From: Methylotenera_A sp046598525
Lineage (GTDB): Bacteria; Pseudomonadota; Gammaproteobacteria; Burkholderiales; Methylophilaceae
DNA: 64,000 nucleotides
Assembly: GCA_046598525.1 (NCBI GenBank)
Contig: JBKJIJ010000015.1
Coordinates: 1-64,000 of the forward strand
Reading direction: 5' to 3'
A model generated the notes under the pieces. The model was not told where the DNA came from and did not search any database. It saw nothing but the letters and a program-made list of their open reading frames with translations. This document shows positions 7,162 through 15,823 of the stretch, piece by piece. Every line of letters begins with the position of its first letter. Within the stretch, counting starts at the first letter, position 1. The translations under genes and the position numbers were made by a program.

Positions 7162-8331
7162 ATGAATTCAATTTTTAAAAAGAGTCTACTCGCATCGGCG
7201 GTATTAGCGGCACTGAGTATTTCAGCCACTCAAGCACAGGCAGCCGGCACCATAACATTTGGTGAAGATAAATATATCAGCGTTGGTTTTGGCGCGATTG
7301 GCAGCTACAACAGTGTAGAAGACGCGGCCGCGAATAATGATGACCGTTCAAACGATTTTTCTTTGGATAGTGCGCGTATTTATATATCTGGCTCAATGAA
7401 CAAATATATTAAAGGGATGTTGAACACGGAAAAATCAGGTGGTGGTGTGGGTGGCAATATTGAAATTATTGACGCCAATGTGCAATTTCAAATCACACCA
7501 GAAATCGCGATTTGGGCAGGCCGTTTCTTATCCCCAAGTGACCGCGCCAATATGGCTGGCCCTTATTACTCAATGGGTGGCGGCTACTGGGCAAACGTAG
7601 CTTCACGCTATGGTTGGAATGGCGGCATTATTGGCCGTGACGAAGGTGTGGCATTGGTTGGTAGTGCGTTTGATAGCAAATTAGCCTACTCATTTGGCGC
7701 GTTTGAAGGCGATAACATTTTCAGATTCAGTGGCGTTGGCGCGCTTTCAGAAACGGCAGGTGACAAAGATAAATTGATGTACGCAGGCCGCTTGCAATAT
7801 GATTTTTGGGATGCGGAACCAGGCTACTACGGCACAGGTAATTATTTTGGTGCCAAAGATATTTTAGCGATTGGTATTGCAGGCCGTAGCAAAAAAGATG
7901 GCGTTGTTGGCAGCACACTAGCAGTGGGCGATTACACCTCTTACAGTGTGGATTTCTTGTTAGAGAAAAAAGATGTAGGGCCAGGTACCGCATCGTTTGA
8001 GGCTGCTTATTACGACTATGACACGGATGATGTGCTGTTAGCTGAGCAAGGTACCGCTTATTCAGCAGGCGCGGCTTACTTGTTTAACGCCAAAGTAGGC
8101 TGGGGTCAATTTATGCCGTTTGTGCGTTATCAAAAATTTGCAGCTGATGGCAGCACGACAGGTGCCAGCGTCAACTCAACACCAGATATCGACACTAAAC
8201 GTTATGAGCTAGGCTTTAACTATGTGATGGAGCCGTACAACGCCGTTATTACGACGGCGTATAGCGATACAAAAGTAACAGGTGGTAGCAGCACAAACGC
8301 ATTGAAAGTAGCACTACAGTTCCAGTTTTAA
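7162..8331 (+). CDS. fmdC: Outer-membrane porin of the formamidase cluster (FmdC-like)
   Basis: A 389-residue protein with a classic signal peptide cleaved near TQAQA-AGT (about residue 27). It is rich in alternating aromatic/polar beta-strand segments and ends in LKVALQFQF with a terminal Phe, the hallmark of outer-membrane beta-barrels. In Methylophilus methylotrophus a porin-like gene fmdC belongs to the formamidase locus, and this gene sits just upstream of fmdA and shares its promoter module. It probably lets short amides and urea cross the outer membrane. Symbol by context and general resemblance. Confidence 0.75.
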   Translation: MNSIFKKSLLASAVLAALSISATQAQAAGTITFGEDKYISVGFGAIGSYNSVEDAAANNDDRSNDFSLDSARIYISGSMNKYIKGMLNTEKSGGGVGGNIEIIDANVQFQITPEIAIWAGRFLSPSDRANMAGPYYSMGGGYWANVASRYGWNGGIIGRDEGVALVGSAFDSKLAYSFGAFEGDNIFRFSGVGALSETAGDKDKLMYAGRLQYDFWDAEPGYYGTGNYFGAKDILAIGIAGRSKKDGVVGSTLAVGDYTSYSVDFLLEKKDVGPGTASFEAAYYDYDTDDVLLAEQGTAYSAGAAYLFNAKVGWGQFMPFVRYQKFAADGSTTGASVNSTPDIDTKRYELGFNYVMEPYNAVITTAYSDTKVTGGSSTNALKVALQFQF

Positions 8332-8393
8332 AAAGAGGTAGCGTAAATCAGCTTTAACCACAATTAAAGCAAGTTATACCTAAAGCACTATCC

Positions 8394-8423
8394 CTAAAGC
8401 TCAAGTGCAGACTTGGGCTTTAG
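8394..8423. terminator. Bidirectional stem-loop between porin and adhesin-E-like gene
   Basis: A 13-bp stem with one mismatch (8394-8406 pairing with 8411-8423) and a 4-nt loop GCAG lies between two convergent genes. A weak T-containing tail (CATTATTACT) follows on the plus strand. It probably terminates transcription from one or both sides. Confidence 0.6.
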
Positions 8424-8438
8424 CATTATTACTAGAAA

Positions 8439-8888
8439 CTAGTTACCACCAACCATTTGATGCACTTGGCAAACAAGGCTTTCTAATTCGGTATCTTTAG
8501 AGCCAGCCGTAATTGGCTTAAAAAAGATATCGCCTTTTTCACTGCCAACTAGCTTTTTATTGGCGCTATAAAATTGTGTGGAATTGATTTTATAGGTATG
8601 CGCGCTGCAGTTAAATTGTGTGGTGGAATGACTTTCACTATAGCTGAATTTAAGCGCATTTTTGCGGTAATTCTGTGGTTTTACATACAGCGTTTTGGTG
8701 CTGATATAAGGAATACCAGCCGATTCATTATAAGAATCCATATCCACTAGCACTTCGTACTGTTTTGTCTTGCTGATTGAGGTCCAGTCGGCCGCTGACG
8801 CGTCAAAAACAGTACAGCATAAAACGATGCCAACGGCGTGCATATAAGCGCTGAGCGTAGGTAAATAAAGAGAATGACTTGGTTTCAT
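8439..8888 (-). CDS. Secreted protein resembling surface-adhesin E domain
   Basis: A 149-residue protein with a signal peptide ending near ASA-ADW (about residue 33). The mature part, of about 115 residues, starts with DWTSISKTKQYEVLVDMDS and has the pattern of the surface-adhesin protein E domain (a beta-sandwich found in proteobacterial exported proteins). Two cysteines (NCSAH and VCQVH) probably form a disulfide. It lies convergent to the porin and divergent from fmdA, splitting the fmd genes. The family call is from the pattern only; a role in adhesion is not established. Confidence 0.6.
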   Translation of the reverse strand: MKPSHSLYLPTLSAYMHAVGIVLCCTVFDASAADWTSISKTKQYEVLVDMDSYNESAGIPYISTKTLYVKPQNYRKNALKFSYSESHSTTQFNCSAHTYKINSTQFYSANKKLVGSEKGDIFFKPITAGSKDTELESLVCQVHQMVGGN

Positions 8889-8956
8889 TTAATGCCTTAA
8901 TCCATACAAGTTGAATTGGAAATTAACACAGTTAGCTTATAAAAACGTAACAATCA

Positions 8957-9004
8957 ACTACGCACTTTGACGTATTTCCATCAGCCCTCCGCATCACTAA
9001 TCTA
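8957..9004 (+). promoter_or_regulatory. Predicted activator site and -10 box for fmdA
   Basis: ACTACGCA (8957-8964), TGACGTATTT (8968-8977) and CTAATCTA (8997-9004) are identical blocks, with identical spacing, to those upstream of the porin gene. TAATCT (8998-9003) is the candidate -10. The conserved blocks stand out because the sequence between and around them differs. The likely regulator is the receiver-LuxR protein at 25362-26312, by inference. Confidence 0.6.
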
Positions 9005-9094
9005 CACATATAGAAAAACTCATTGAAGTTTTTGATTCAAGAATTTTCTTTGTAACACTTTTAAGCGAACCCGAATTTAAGTAGGAGGATGAAG

Positions 9095-10318
9095 ATGAAA
9101 ACAATTGTTAAATTAGATCTTGATAAAAAACCTTGGGAACAAGACGGTCAGATTCATAACCGTTGGCACCCCGATTTACCCATGGTTGCCATGGTAAAAC
9201 CAGGTGATGAGTTCCGCGTGGAGTGTATGGATTGGACTGGCGGCCAGATTGGCAACAACGACAGTGCCAATGACGTACGTGATGTGGATTTGACGCAAGT
9301 GCATTACTTAAGCGGCCCAATTGGCGTTGAAGGCGCTGAGCCAGGTGACCTGATGGTGGTTGAGATTTTAGACGTTGGTACTTTTGAAGACAGCCAATGG
9401 GGCTTTAACGGTATTTTCGCTAAAGAAAATGGCGGCGGTTTCTTAGTCGATCAGTATCCTGAAGCGCGTAAATCGATTTGGGATTTTCACGGCATTTATA
9501 CCACTTCACGTCATGTACCAAATGTGCGCTTTGCCGGCATTATGCATCCAGGTTTGATTGGCTGCTTGCCTTCTAAAGAGCTATTGGAAAAATGGAATAA
9601 ACGCGAAGGTGATTTGATTGCGACTGAGCCTGATCGCGTACCTGCATTAGCGTTACCACCTAATCCTAATTCTGCGGTGATGGGCAAACTATCTGGTGAT
9701 GCGGCGGCAAAAGCGGCGCTTGAAGGTGCACGTACCGTGCCGCCACGTGAGCACGGCGGTAACTGCGATATCAAAAACCTGACCAAAGGCTCTAAAGTTT
9801 ATTTCCCTGTTTATGTAAAAGATGGCGGCCTTTCAATGGGCGACCTGCACTTTTCACAAGGCGATGGCGAAATCACTTTCTGCGGCGCGATTGAGATGGC
9901 TGGCTATTTAGATATCAAAGTGAGTTTGATTAAAGACGGCTTGAAGAAATACGGCATCAAAAACCCAATTTTCGAACCGAGTGTGCTGACACCCACTTAC
10001 AAAGACTACATCATTTTTGAAGGTATTTCAGTGAATGAGCAAGGCAAACAGCTTTATTTGGATGTGAACGAAGCGTATCGCCAAGCTTGTTTGAATGCCA
10101 TTGAATACATGAAGAAATTTGGCTACAGCGGCGCACAAGCATTGTCGATTTTAGGCACTGCACCAATTGAAGGCCATATCAGCGGCATTGTGGATATTCC
10201 TAATGCCTGTGCGACTTTATGGCTGCCAACTGAGATATTTGACTTTGACATGAAGCCAAATGCGGATGGGCCAAAAGTGATGGTCAAGCAAGGCATTGAT
10301 ACGGCTAAAACCAGCTAA
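9095..10318 (+). CDS. fmdA: Formamidase
   Basis: A 407-residue cytoplasmic amidohydrolase of the FmdA/AmdA family that cleaves formamide and other short amides to the acid and ammonia. The start at 9095 is chosen because a perfect AGGAGG (9083-9088) lies 6 nt upstream; the in-frame ATG at 9089 directly abuts it. Family features include PGDEFRVECMDWTGGQ, SGPIGVEGAEPGD, the REHGGNCDIKN segment and SQGDGEITFCGAIE. Full length agrees with Methylophilus FmdA. It sits between the porin and fmdB and has its own promoter module. Confidence 0.95.
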   Translation: MKTIVKLDLDKKPWEQDGQIHNRWHPDLPMVAMVKPGDEFRVECMDWTGGQIGNNDSANDVRDVDLTQVHYLSGPIGVEGAEPGDLMVVEILDVGTFEDSQWGFNGIFAKENGGGFLVDQYPEARKSIWDFHGIYTTSRHVPNVRFAGIMHPGLIGCLPSKELLEKWNKREGDLIATEPDRVPALALPPNPNSAVMGKLSGDAAAKAALEGARTVPPREHGGNCDIKNLTKGSKVYFPVYVKDGGLSMGDLHFSQGDGEITFCGAIEMAGYLDIKVSLIKDGLKKYGIKNPIFEPSVLTPTYKDYIIFEGISVNEQGKQLYLDVNEAYRQACLNAIEYMKKFGYSGAQALSILGTAPIEGHISGIVDIPNACATLWLPTEIFDFDMKPNADGPKVMVKQGIDTAKTS

Positions 10319-10344
10319 GCCAAAAGCAAATAAGGAGTAAAGCC

Positions 10345-10701
10345 ATGCCAGTTTATGAATACGAATGTGATACCTGCGGTGTTTTTACAGCACTTAAAAA
10401 AATGAGTGAATCTGCTGAGCCAGCGCCGTGTGATGAATGCGGTTGCGAAAGCCCGCGCATTATGTCGGCGCCACGCTTAGCGGTAATGGAAAAATCACAG
10501 CGTGTGGCACATGAGCGTAATGAAAAATCGGCGCATGACCCAAAAGTGGCTAAGCGTTCCAGCTGCGGTTGTACAGGATCGCATACCTGCAAAACCAGCA
10601 CTAAAGATAACTCGGTTAATCGGGTAAACCCAGAAACAGGCAGGGCGGCTTTGCAGATGCAAACCAAAAAGACCGCAAGGCCTTGGATGTTATCGCATTA
10701 A
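10345..10701 (+). CDS. fmdB: FmdB zinc-ribbon protein
   Basis: A 118-residue protein whose first 45 residues are the FmdB/CxxC zinc-ribbon domain: MPVYEYECDTCG followed by CDECGCE. The tail is basic and contains a further cysteine-rich patch (SSCGCTGSHTC). FmdB was described as a putative regulator of formamidase in Methylophilus. Ribosome site AAGGAG is 8 nt upstream, and the gene follows fmdA by 26 nt, so they are co-transcribed. How it acts is unknown. Confidence 0.9.
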   Translation: MPVYEYECDTCGVFTALKKMSESAEPAPCDECGCESPRIMSAPRLAVMEKSQRVAHERNEKSAHDPKVAKRSSCGCTGSHTCKTSTKDNSVNRVNPETGRAALQMQTKKTARPWMLSH

Positions 10702-10810
10702 GTAACAGAGATAGATGAAAAGTACGTTTTAAAGTGTTTGGCAAGATAAGTGGTTAAGTTGAGTTTTGTTTTAGGTAAAAGTTGGTTTTTTTTAATTTTA
10801 GGAGATCGTA

Positions 10811-12055
10811 ATGAGTACTTTAAATAGACGTGGTTTTATAGAGGCAGGCGGTGCTCTTGTTGGCGCGCTGCTAGCGGCAGGGATTATGACAACTCATGCG
10901 TTTGCGGCGGATTTTCCAACAGCAAAAGTAAATACGACTGGCTTGGCAGTGACTGATACCGTAGTAAAAGTCGGTATCTTGCATTCAGCCACCGGCACTA
11001 TGGCGATTAGCGAAACAGGTTCGATTCAAGCGGAAAAATTGGCGATTGAACAAATTAACGCCATGGGCGGTATTTTGGGTCGCAAGATTGAAGTGATTCA
11101 AGAAGATGGCGCATCTGATTGGCCGACTTTTGCTGAAAAAGCCAAGAAATTACTGGCATCAGACAAAGTAGCTTCTGTCATGGGTTGCTGGACATCTGCA
11201 TCACGTAAAGCGGCCTTGCCAGTGTTTGAAAAAGAAAACGGCTTGCTGTTTTACCCAACGTTCTATGAAGGTTTAGAGCAATCGAAAAACGTGTTCTACA
11301 CAGGCCAAGAAGCGACACAACAGATTCTGGCTGGTTTGGATTGGATCGCCAAAGAGAAAAAAGCGAAAACTTTTTACTTGATTGGTTCTGATTACATTTG
11401 GCCACGTACTTCAATGAAAATCGCGCGTAAACATATTGAGAAAAACCTAAAAGGCTCAGTGGTTGGTGAAGAATACATTGCGTTAGGTGACACACAATTT
11501 GGTTCTGTGATTAACAAAATCAAACTGAAAAAACCAGATGTGATTTACGCAGCGGTAGTGGGCGGCAGTAACGTGGCTTGGTTCAAACAACTGAATGCGG
11601 CGGGTTTAAATTCAGCTAAACAAACCATGTTGACGATTTCAGTGACAGAAGATGAAGTATTAGGCATTGGCGGTGAAAACTTAGCTGGCTTCTACTCAGC
11701 GATGAAATATTTCCAATCGCAAACCAATCCTGAAAACGTTAAATTTGTGGCGGCCTTTAAAAAGAAATACGGTAAAGATGCTGTGATTGGCGATGTAACA
11801 CAAGCTGCTTACTTGGGCCCATGGTTATACAAAGCCGCAGTTGAACGTGCTGGTAGTTTTGATGTAGACAAAGTGCAAGCGGCGTTGCCAGGCTATGTGT
11901 TGAAAGATGCGCCAGAGGGTTCAGTAACAGTGGAAAAAAATCACCACTTAACCACCAAATTGCGGATCGGCCAATGGCAAAAAGATGGTCAAGCTAAGGT
12001 GGTTTACACCTCTGGCTACATCAAACCAGATCCGTTCCCAAAAGGTTATCAATAG
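10811..12055 (+). CDS. urtA: Amide/urea ABC transporter substrate-binding protein (UrtA / FmdD type)
   Basis: A 414-residue periplasmic binding protein of the urea/short-amide type (branched-chain amino-acid fold, Peripla_BP_5). The N-terminus has a twin-arginine-like motif (NRRGFIEAG, Arg6-Arg7), a hydrophobic core and cleavage near AFA-ADF (about residue 33), so export may use Tat. The mature protein begins DTVVKVGILHSATGTMAISE, typical for the UrtA group. In Methylophilus the equivalent amide-urea binding protein is called FmdD. It is followed by a stable hairpin and by the membrane and ATPase genes. Confidence 0.9.
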   Translation: MSTLNRRGFIEAGGALVGALLAAGIMTTHAFAADFPTAKVNTTGLAVTDTVVKVGILHSATGTMAISETGSIQAEKLAIEQINAMGGILGRKIEVIQEDGASDWPTFAEKAKKLLASDKVASVMGCWTSASRKAALPVFEKENGLLFYPTFYEGLEQSKNVFYTGQEATQQILAGLDWIAKEKKAKTFYLIGSDYIWPRTSMKIARKHIEKNLKGSVVGEEYIALGDTQFGSVINKIKLKKPDVIYAAVVGGSNVAWFKQLNAAGLNSAKQTMLTISVTEDEVLGIGGENLAGFYSAMKYFQSQTNPENVKFVAAFKKKYGKDAVIGDVTQAAYLGPWLYKAAVERAGSFDVDKVQAALPGYVLKDAPEGSVTVEKNHHLTTKLRIGQWQKDGQAKVVYTSGYIKPDPFPKGYQ

Positions 12056-12075
12056 TCTAGTAATTGTTTAAAGGC

Positions 12076-12101
12076 GCGGTAGCTTAACGATGAGCTACCG
12101 C
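12076..12101 (+). other. Stem-loop after the binding-protein gene
   Basis: GCGGTAGCT (12076-12084) and AGCTACCGC (12093-12101) form a perfect 9-bp stem with an 8-nt loop. No T-tract follows. Hairpins between a binding-protein gene and its permease genes usually protect the upstream mRNA from 3' decay or attenuate transcription, so the binding protein is made in excess. Confidence 0.65.
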
Positions 12102-12179
12102 TGTCTGCGAGTAAGTCAGTTATATAACAGAATTTTTCTGGCAATAATTTTATTAAGAAGCAATTAAGTAGGAGGCCGT

Positions 12180-13097
12180 ATGTTTGATTATTCAATGGCA
12201 GATATAGGCAATATCATGGTGATGCAAGGCTTTTCTGGCCTAAGTATGTTCACTGTATTGCTGCTGATGGCGTTAGGGCTTGCCATTATTTTTGGGCAAA
12301 TGGGCGTGATTAACATGGCGCATGGTGAGTTTATGACCATAGGCGCGTACACAACAGTGATGCTGTCAAAAGTGGCAGCCACGTATGGATTTGTGAATTA
12401 TTATTTTCTGGTTGCTATCGTGCTGGCGTTTATTCTGGCCTTTGCGCTGGGGTACTTTGTTGAATACATCATGATTCGGCATCTGTATAAGCGGCCATTA
12501 GATACCTTATTAGCAACATGGGGTTTGAGCTTGGTGATGCAACAGGCGTTTCGTTCCAGCTTTGGCGCGAAAGAGGTGAGTGCTGAACTTCCAGAATGGA
12601 TGTTAGGCTCATTCAAACCCACACCCGATATTGATATTCCGATTAACGGTGTTTTTGTGATGGTGTTGGCCTTATTGGTAACAGCTGGCGTGTATATCTT
12701 TATGTACCGCTCACGCTGGGGATTAAGGGTGCGCGCAACCGTGCAAAATCGTGTAATGGCGGGTGCAGTCGGCATCAATACCAAAAAAGTAGATCGCGTC
12801 ACGTTTGCCTTGGGTTGTGGCATCGCAGGTATCGCCGGTGCAGCGTTTACGACTATCGCATCCACAGGCCCAACCACCGGCACGCTTTATATCGTGGATA
12901 GCTTTATGGTCGTGGTATTTGGCGGCGCAGCCAGCTTGATGGGTACCATTGCATCCGCCTTCGGTATCGCCCAAGCACAATCCATCCTTCAATTCTTTAT
13001 GACCAGCTCAATGGGCAAGGTTTCTACTTTGCTAGTGATTGTGGGCATATTGATGATGAAGCCTGAAGGCTTGTTTGCTTCCAAGTTGCGTAAATAG
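12180..13097 (+). CDS. urtB: Amide/urea ABC transporter permease (UrtB type)
   Basis: A 305-residue integral membrane protein with about eight hydrophobic segments and the LivH-type signature INMAHGEFMTIGAYT (about residues 43-57). The cytoplasmic EAA-like loop MAGAVGINTKKVDRVTFALG lies near residues 195-213. It forms the inner-membrane channel with the next permease. Start follows a strong AGGAGG at 12170. A shorter length than the 500+ residue urea permeases with periplasmic N-terminal extension is noted; this form lacks that extension. Confidence 0.9.
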   Translation: MFDYSMADIGNIMVMQGFSGLSMFTVLLLMALGLAIIFGQMGVINMAHGEFMTIGAYTTVMLSKVAATYGFVNYYFLVAIVLAFILAFALGYFVEYIMIRHLYKRPLDTLLATWGLSLVMQQAFRSSFGAKEVSAELPEWMLGSFKPTPDIDIPINGVFVMVLALLVTAGVYIFMYRSRWGLRVRATVQNRVMAGAVGINTKKVDRVTFALGCGIAGIAGAAFTTIASTGPTTGTLYIVDSFMVVVFGGAASLMGTIASAFGIAQAQSILQFFMTSSMGKVSTLLVIVGILMMKPEGLFASKLRK

Positions 13098-13143
13098 ATA
13101 GCTTCGCAAGTAAATGGCTATATAAATTGACAGGAGAATTAAC

Positions 13144-14313
13144 GTGAATGCATCCTTAAGTAAATTAGTTGGCGGTAAACAGGGCGCAATCGGACTTGCA
13201 CTATTAGCCGCCTTGATATTCGTGGTATTGCCACTTGGTGTCGATATATTCAGGCTAAATTTGGTGGGTAAATACTTAACCTACGCTTTTGTGGCGGTGA
13301 GTTTAGTGTTGTTGTGGGGTAATGGCGGTATTTTGAGTTTAGGCCAAGGTATCTTCTTCGGGCTTGGTGGTTATGGCATGGCGATGTTTATGAAGCTAGA
13401 AGCCTCAGACCCGATTACCACCAAAATCCAAACCACGCCTGGTATTCCAGACTTTATGGATTGGAACCAAATTACTGAATTACCCTGGTTCTGGCATCCT
13501 TTCCAAAGCCTGCCTTTGACCATCTTGGCGATATTGGTGATACCCGCTTTGTTTGCCTACTTGATTGGCTTTGCCATGTTTAAACGCCGCGTAGGTGGTG
13601 TGTACTTTGCGATTATTACCCAAGCCATTGCCTTGATTTTAAGTATCTTGATTGTGGGCCAACAAGGCCTTACCGGCGGTGTTAACGGCATTACCGACTT
13701 GAAAACTGTGTTGGGCTGGGATACGCGTACCGATAGCGCCAAGTACATTCTTTATTATGTGAATGGTGCCTTGTTGATTGGCTCAATCTTGCTATCGAAA
13801 TATATCTTGAACAGTAAATTCGGTATGTTGCTGTTAGCGATGCGCGATAAAGAAGAGCGCGTGCGCTTCTCTGGCTACGATGTATCGAATTTCAAGATAT
13901 TCATTTTCTGTATGGCAGCCATGATCTCAGCAGTAGGCGGCGCGATGTTCACCCTGCAAGTGGGCTTTATGTCACCGTCATTCGTCGGTATCGTTCCATC
14001 CATCGAAATGGTAATCTTCTGCGCGGTTGGTGGTCGTATGTCCTTGATTGGCGCGGTTTACGGCACATTACTGGTTAACTATGGCAAAACCGTGTTCTCT
14101 GAAACCTACCCCGAATTATGGTTATTCCTGATGGGTGGCTTATTTATTACGGTGGTGATGTTTTTCCCCAATGGTTTAGCGGGCATCTATGACAAATATG
14201 CGAAAAGATTCAAATTCTTGCGCAAATTTTCAGATACACAACCTGCAGAAAAAATAGCAGCAATGCCCGCAAATGATATTAGTGATATTAAAGAGATGGG
14301 AGCAAAAGCATGA
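13144..14313 (+). CDS. urtC: Amide/urea ABC transporter permease (UrtC type)
   Basis: A 389-residue LivM-type permease with about nine hydrophobic segments and the motif LSLGQGIFFGLGGYGMAMF (about residues 61-80), characteristic of the urea-type second permease. The loop LLAMRDKEERVRFSGYDV is the ATPase contact. The C-terminus is polar. Its stop overlaps the start of the ATPase gene (ATGA), showing translational coupling. It pairs with UrtB. Confidence 0.9.
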   Translation: MNASLSKLVGGKQGAIGLALLAALIFVVLPLGVDIFRLNLVGKYLTYAFVAVSLVLLWGNGGILSLGQGIFFGLGGYGMAMFMKLEASDPITTKIQTTPGIPDFMDWNQITELPWFWHPFQSLPLTILAILVIPALFAYLIGFAMFKRRVGGVYFAIITQAIALILSILIVGQQGLTGGVNGITDLKTVLGWDTRTDSAKYILYYVNGALLIGSILLSKYILNSKFGMLLLAMRDKEERVRFSGYDVSNFKIFIFCMAAMISAVGGAMFTLQVGFMSPSFVGIVPSIEMVIFCAVGGRMSLIGAVYGTLLVNYGKTVFSETYPELWLFLMGGLFITVVMFFPNGLAGIYDKYAKRFKFLRKFSDTQPAEKIAAMPANDISDIKEMGAKA

Positions 14314-15053
14314 GTAATACAGACTTTGTCCTAGCGATTGAAGACTTAACGGTATCGTTTGATGGCTTTAAAGCGGTTGATAACCTGACCATGTATATCG
14401 ACAAAAACGAGTTACGGGTAGTGATTGGCCCAAATGGCGCGGGTAAAACCACCGTTTTGGATTTGATTTGCGGTAAAACCAAATCCACTTCAGGCTCTAT
14501 TAAGTTTAGAAATACCGAGCTGACTAAATTATCCGAACATGAAATCGTGCGCGCAGGCGTAGGCCGTAAATTTCAAACGCCTTCTATCTATGAGAATTTG
14601 TCGGTTTACCAAAATCTGGAGGTTTCTTATCCAAAAGGCCGTGGTGTCTGGGGCAGCTTGTTCTTTAAACGCTCAGATGCGGTAATTTCGCAGGTTAAAA
14701 AGATTGCCGATGAAATCATGCTGACGGATTTTCTGGACATCGAAGCAGCATTACTCAGCCATGGTCAAAAACAATGGCTGGAAATCGGTATGCTGCTGAT
14801 GCAAGACCCTGAACTGTTGATGCTGGATGAGCCAGTCGCTGGTATGAGTGCGAAAGAGCGCGACCAAACGGCGGATTTGTTGAATAAGATCTGTAAAAAC
14901 CGTTCAGTAATCGTGATTGAGCATGATATGGAATTCGTTAAAAAAATTGCGCATAAAGTCACTGTATTGCATCAAGGCAAGATTTTGGCAGAAGGTGCAA
15001 TGGATAAAGTGCAGGAAGACGAAAAAGTCATTGAAGTCTATCTAGGTCACTAA
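14310..15053 (+). CDS. urtD: Amide/urea ABC transporter ATPase 1 (UrtD type)
   Basis: A 247-residue ABC ATPase. Walker A GPNGAGKTT (about residues 40-48), signature in the urea-specific form LSHGQKQWLEIGMLL (about residues 149-163), Walker B LLMLDEPVAGM, and the switch His in VIEHDMEFV. The LSHGQ instead of LSGGQ signature is typical of UrtD. It energises transport together with UrtE and overlaps the permease gene by 4 nt. Confidence 0.92.
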   Translation: MSNTDFVLAIEDLTVSFDGFKAVDNLTMYIDKNELRVVIGPNGAGKTTVLDLICGKTKSTSGSIKFRNTELTKLSEHEIVRAGVGRKFQTPSIYENLSVYQNLEVSYPKGRGVWGSLFFKRSDAVISQVKKIADEIMLTDFLDIEAALLSHGQKQWLEIGMLLMQDPELLMLDEPVAGMSAKERDQTADLLNKICKNRSVIVIEHDMEFVKKIAHKVTVLHQGKILAEGAMDKVQEDEKVIEVYLGH

Positions 15054-15094
15054 CCTGAGCCATTAAATATAGCGCTACCAATAGGAGAATTCGC

Positions 15095-15784
15095 ATGTTT
15101 GAAATTGAAAATCTGCAAGTCAGTTATGGCCAAAGCCAGGTGATTCATGGCTTGAATTTTAAGGCAGAAAAAAACGAAACCTTGGCCATTATGGGCCGTA
15201 ACGGCATGGGTAAAACCACTTTGTTTAAATCGCTAATGGGTATTTTGCCAAGCAAAAGTAGCAAAGCCATCGTGGATGGCGAAAACCTGCAAGGTGCGGA
15301 TAGTTATGAGCGCGTAGCCAAAGGTTTGGCCTATGTGCCGCAAGGCCGCATGATATTCCCCAGCATGACTGTGCAAGAGAATATCGAAACCGGATTAGAG
15401 AAATCCAAAACGCGCGAAATTCCAGAAGACATTTTTGCACTGTTTCCTGTGCTGTATGACATGCGCAATCGCAAAGGCGGCAATCTTTCTGGCGGTCAGC
15501 AGCAACAGCTGGCAATCGCGCGCGCACTGGTGACCAATCCCAAAGTGTTGCTATTAGATGAGCCAACAGAAGGTATTCAACCTTCTATTATTAAAGATAT
15601 CGCCAGAGTGCTGAACGAGATTCGCAAAATGCGTGAAATCACCATTATCGTATCTGAACAAGTCTTAAGTTTTACCATGGAAATCGCCGACCGCATTATT
15701 GTGATTGATAAAGGCAAATTTATTCATGAAGACAAACGCGGCGAAGTAGATGCGGCCAAAATTAAAGGCTATTTGTCGGTTTAA
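15095..15784 (+). CDS. urtE: Amide/urea ABC transporter ATPase 2 (UrtE type)
   Basis: A 229-residue ABC ATPase with Walker A GRNGMGKTT (about residues 34-42), signature LSGGQQQQLAIARAL, and Walker B LLLDEPTEGIQPSII, the latter a hallmark of UrtE. A clear AGGAG ribosome site lies upstream of the ATG at 15095. It completes the five-gene transporter and is followed within 40 nt by ureD, so uptake and urea hydrolysis are one transcription unit. Confidence 0.93.
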   Translation: MFEIENLQVSYGQSQVIHGLNFKAEKNETLAIMGRNGMGKTTLFKSLMGILPSKSSKAIVDGENLQGADSYERVAKGLAYVPQGRMIFPSMTVQENIETGLEKSKTREIPEDIFALFPVLYDMRNRKGGNLSGGQQQQLAIARALVTNPKVLLLDEPTEGIQPSIIKDIARVLNEIRKMREITIIVSEQVLSFTMEIADRIIVIDKGKFIHEDKRGEVDAAKIKGYLSV

Positions 15785-15823
15785 TGCATGCAAGCGTGCA
15801 ATTATTTTTCGGCACATTGAAGC

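Noticed and set aside
9108..9320. Open frame opposite to the start of fmdA, and many similar frames opposite to or inside other genes
   Set aside because: They overlap well-identified genes over their full length, have no ribosome sites and encode no recognisable domains; they are shadow frames.
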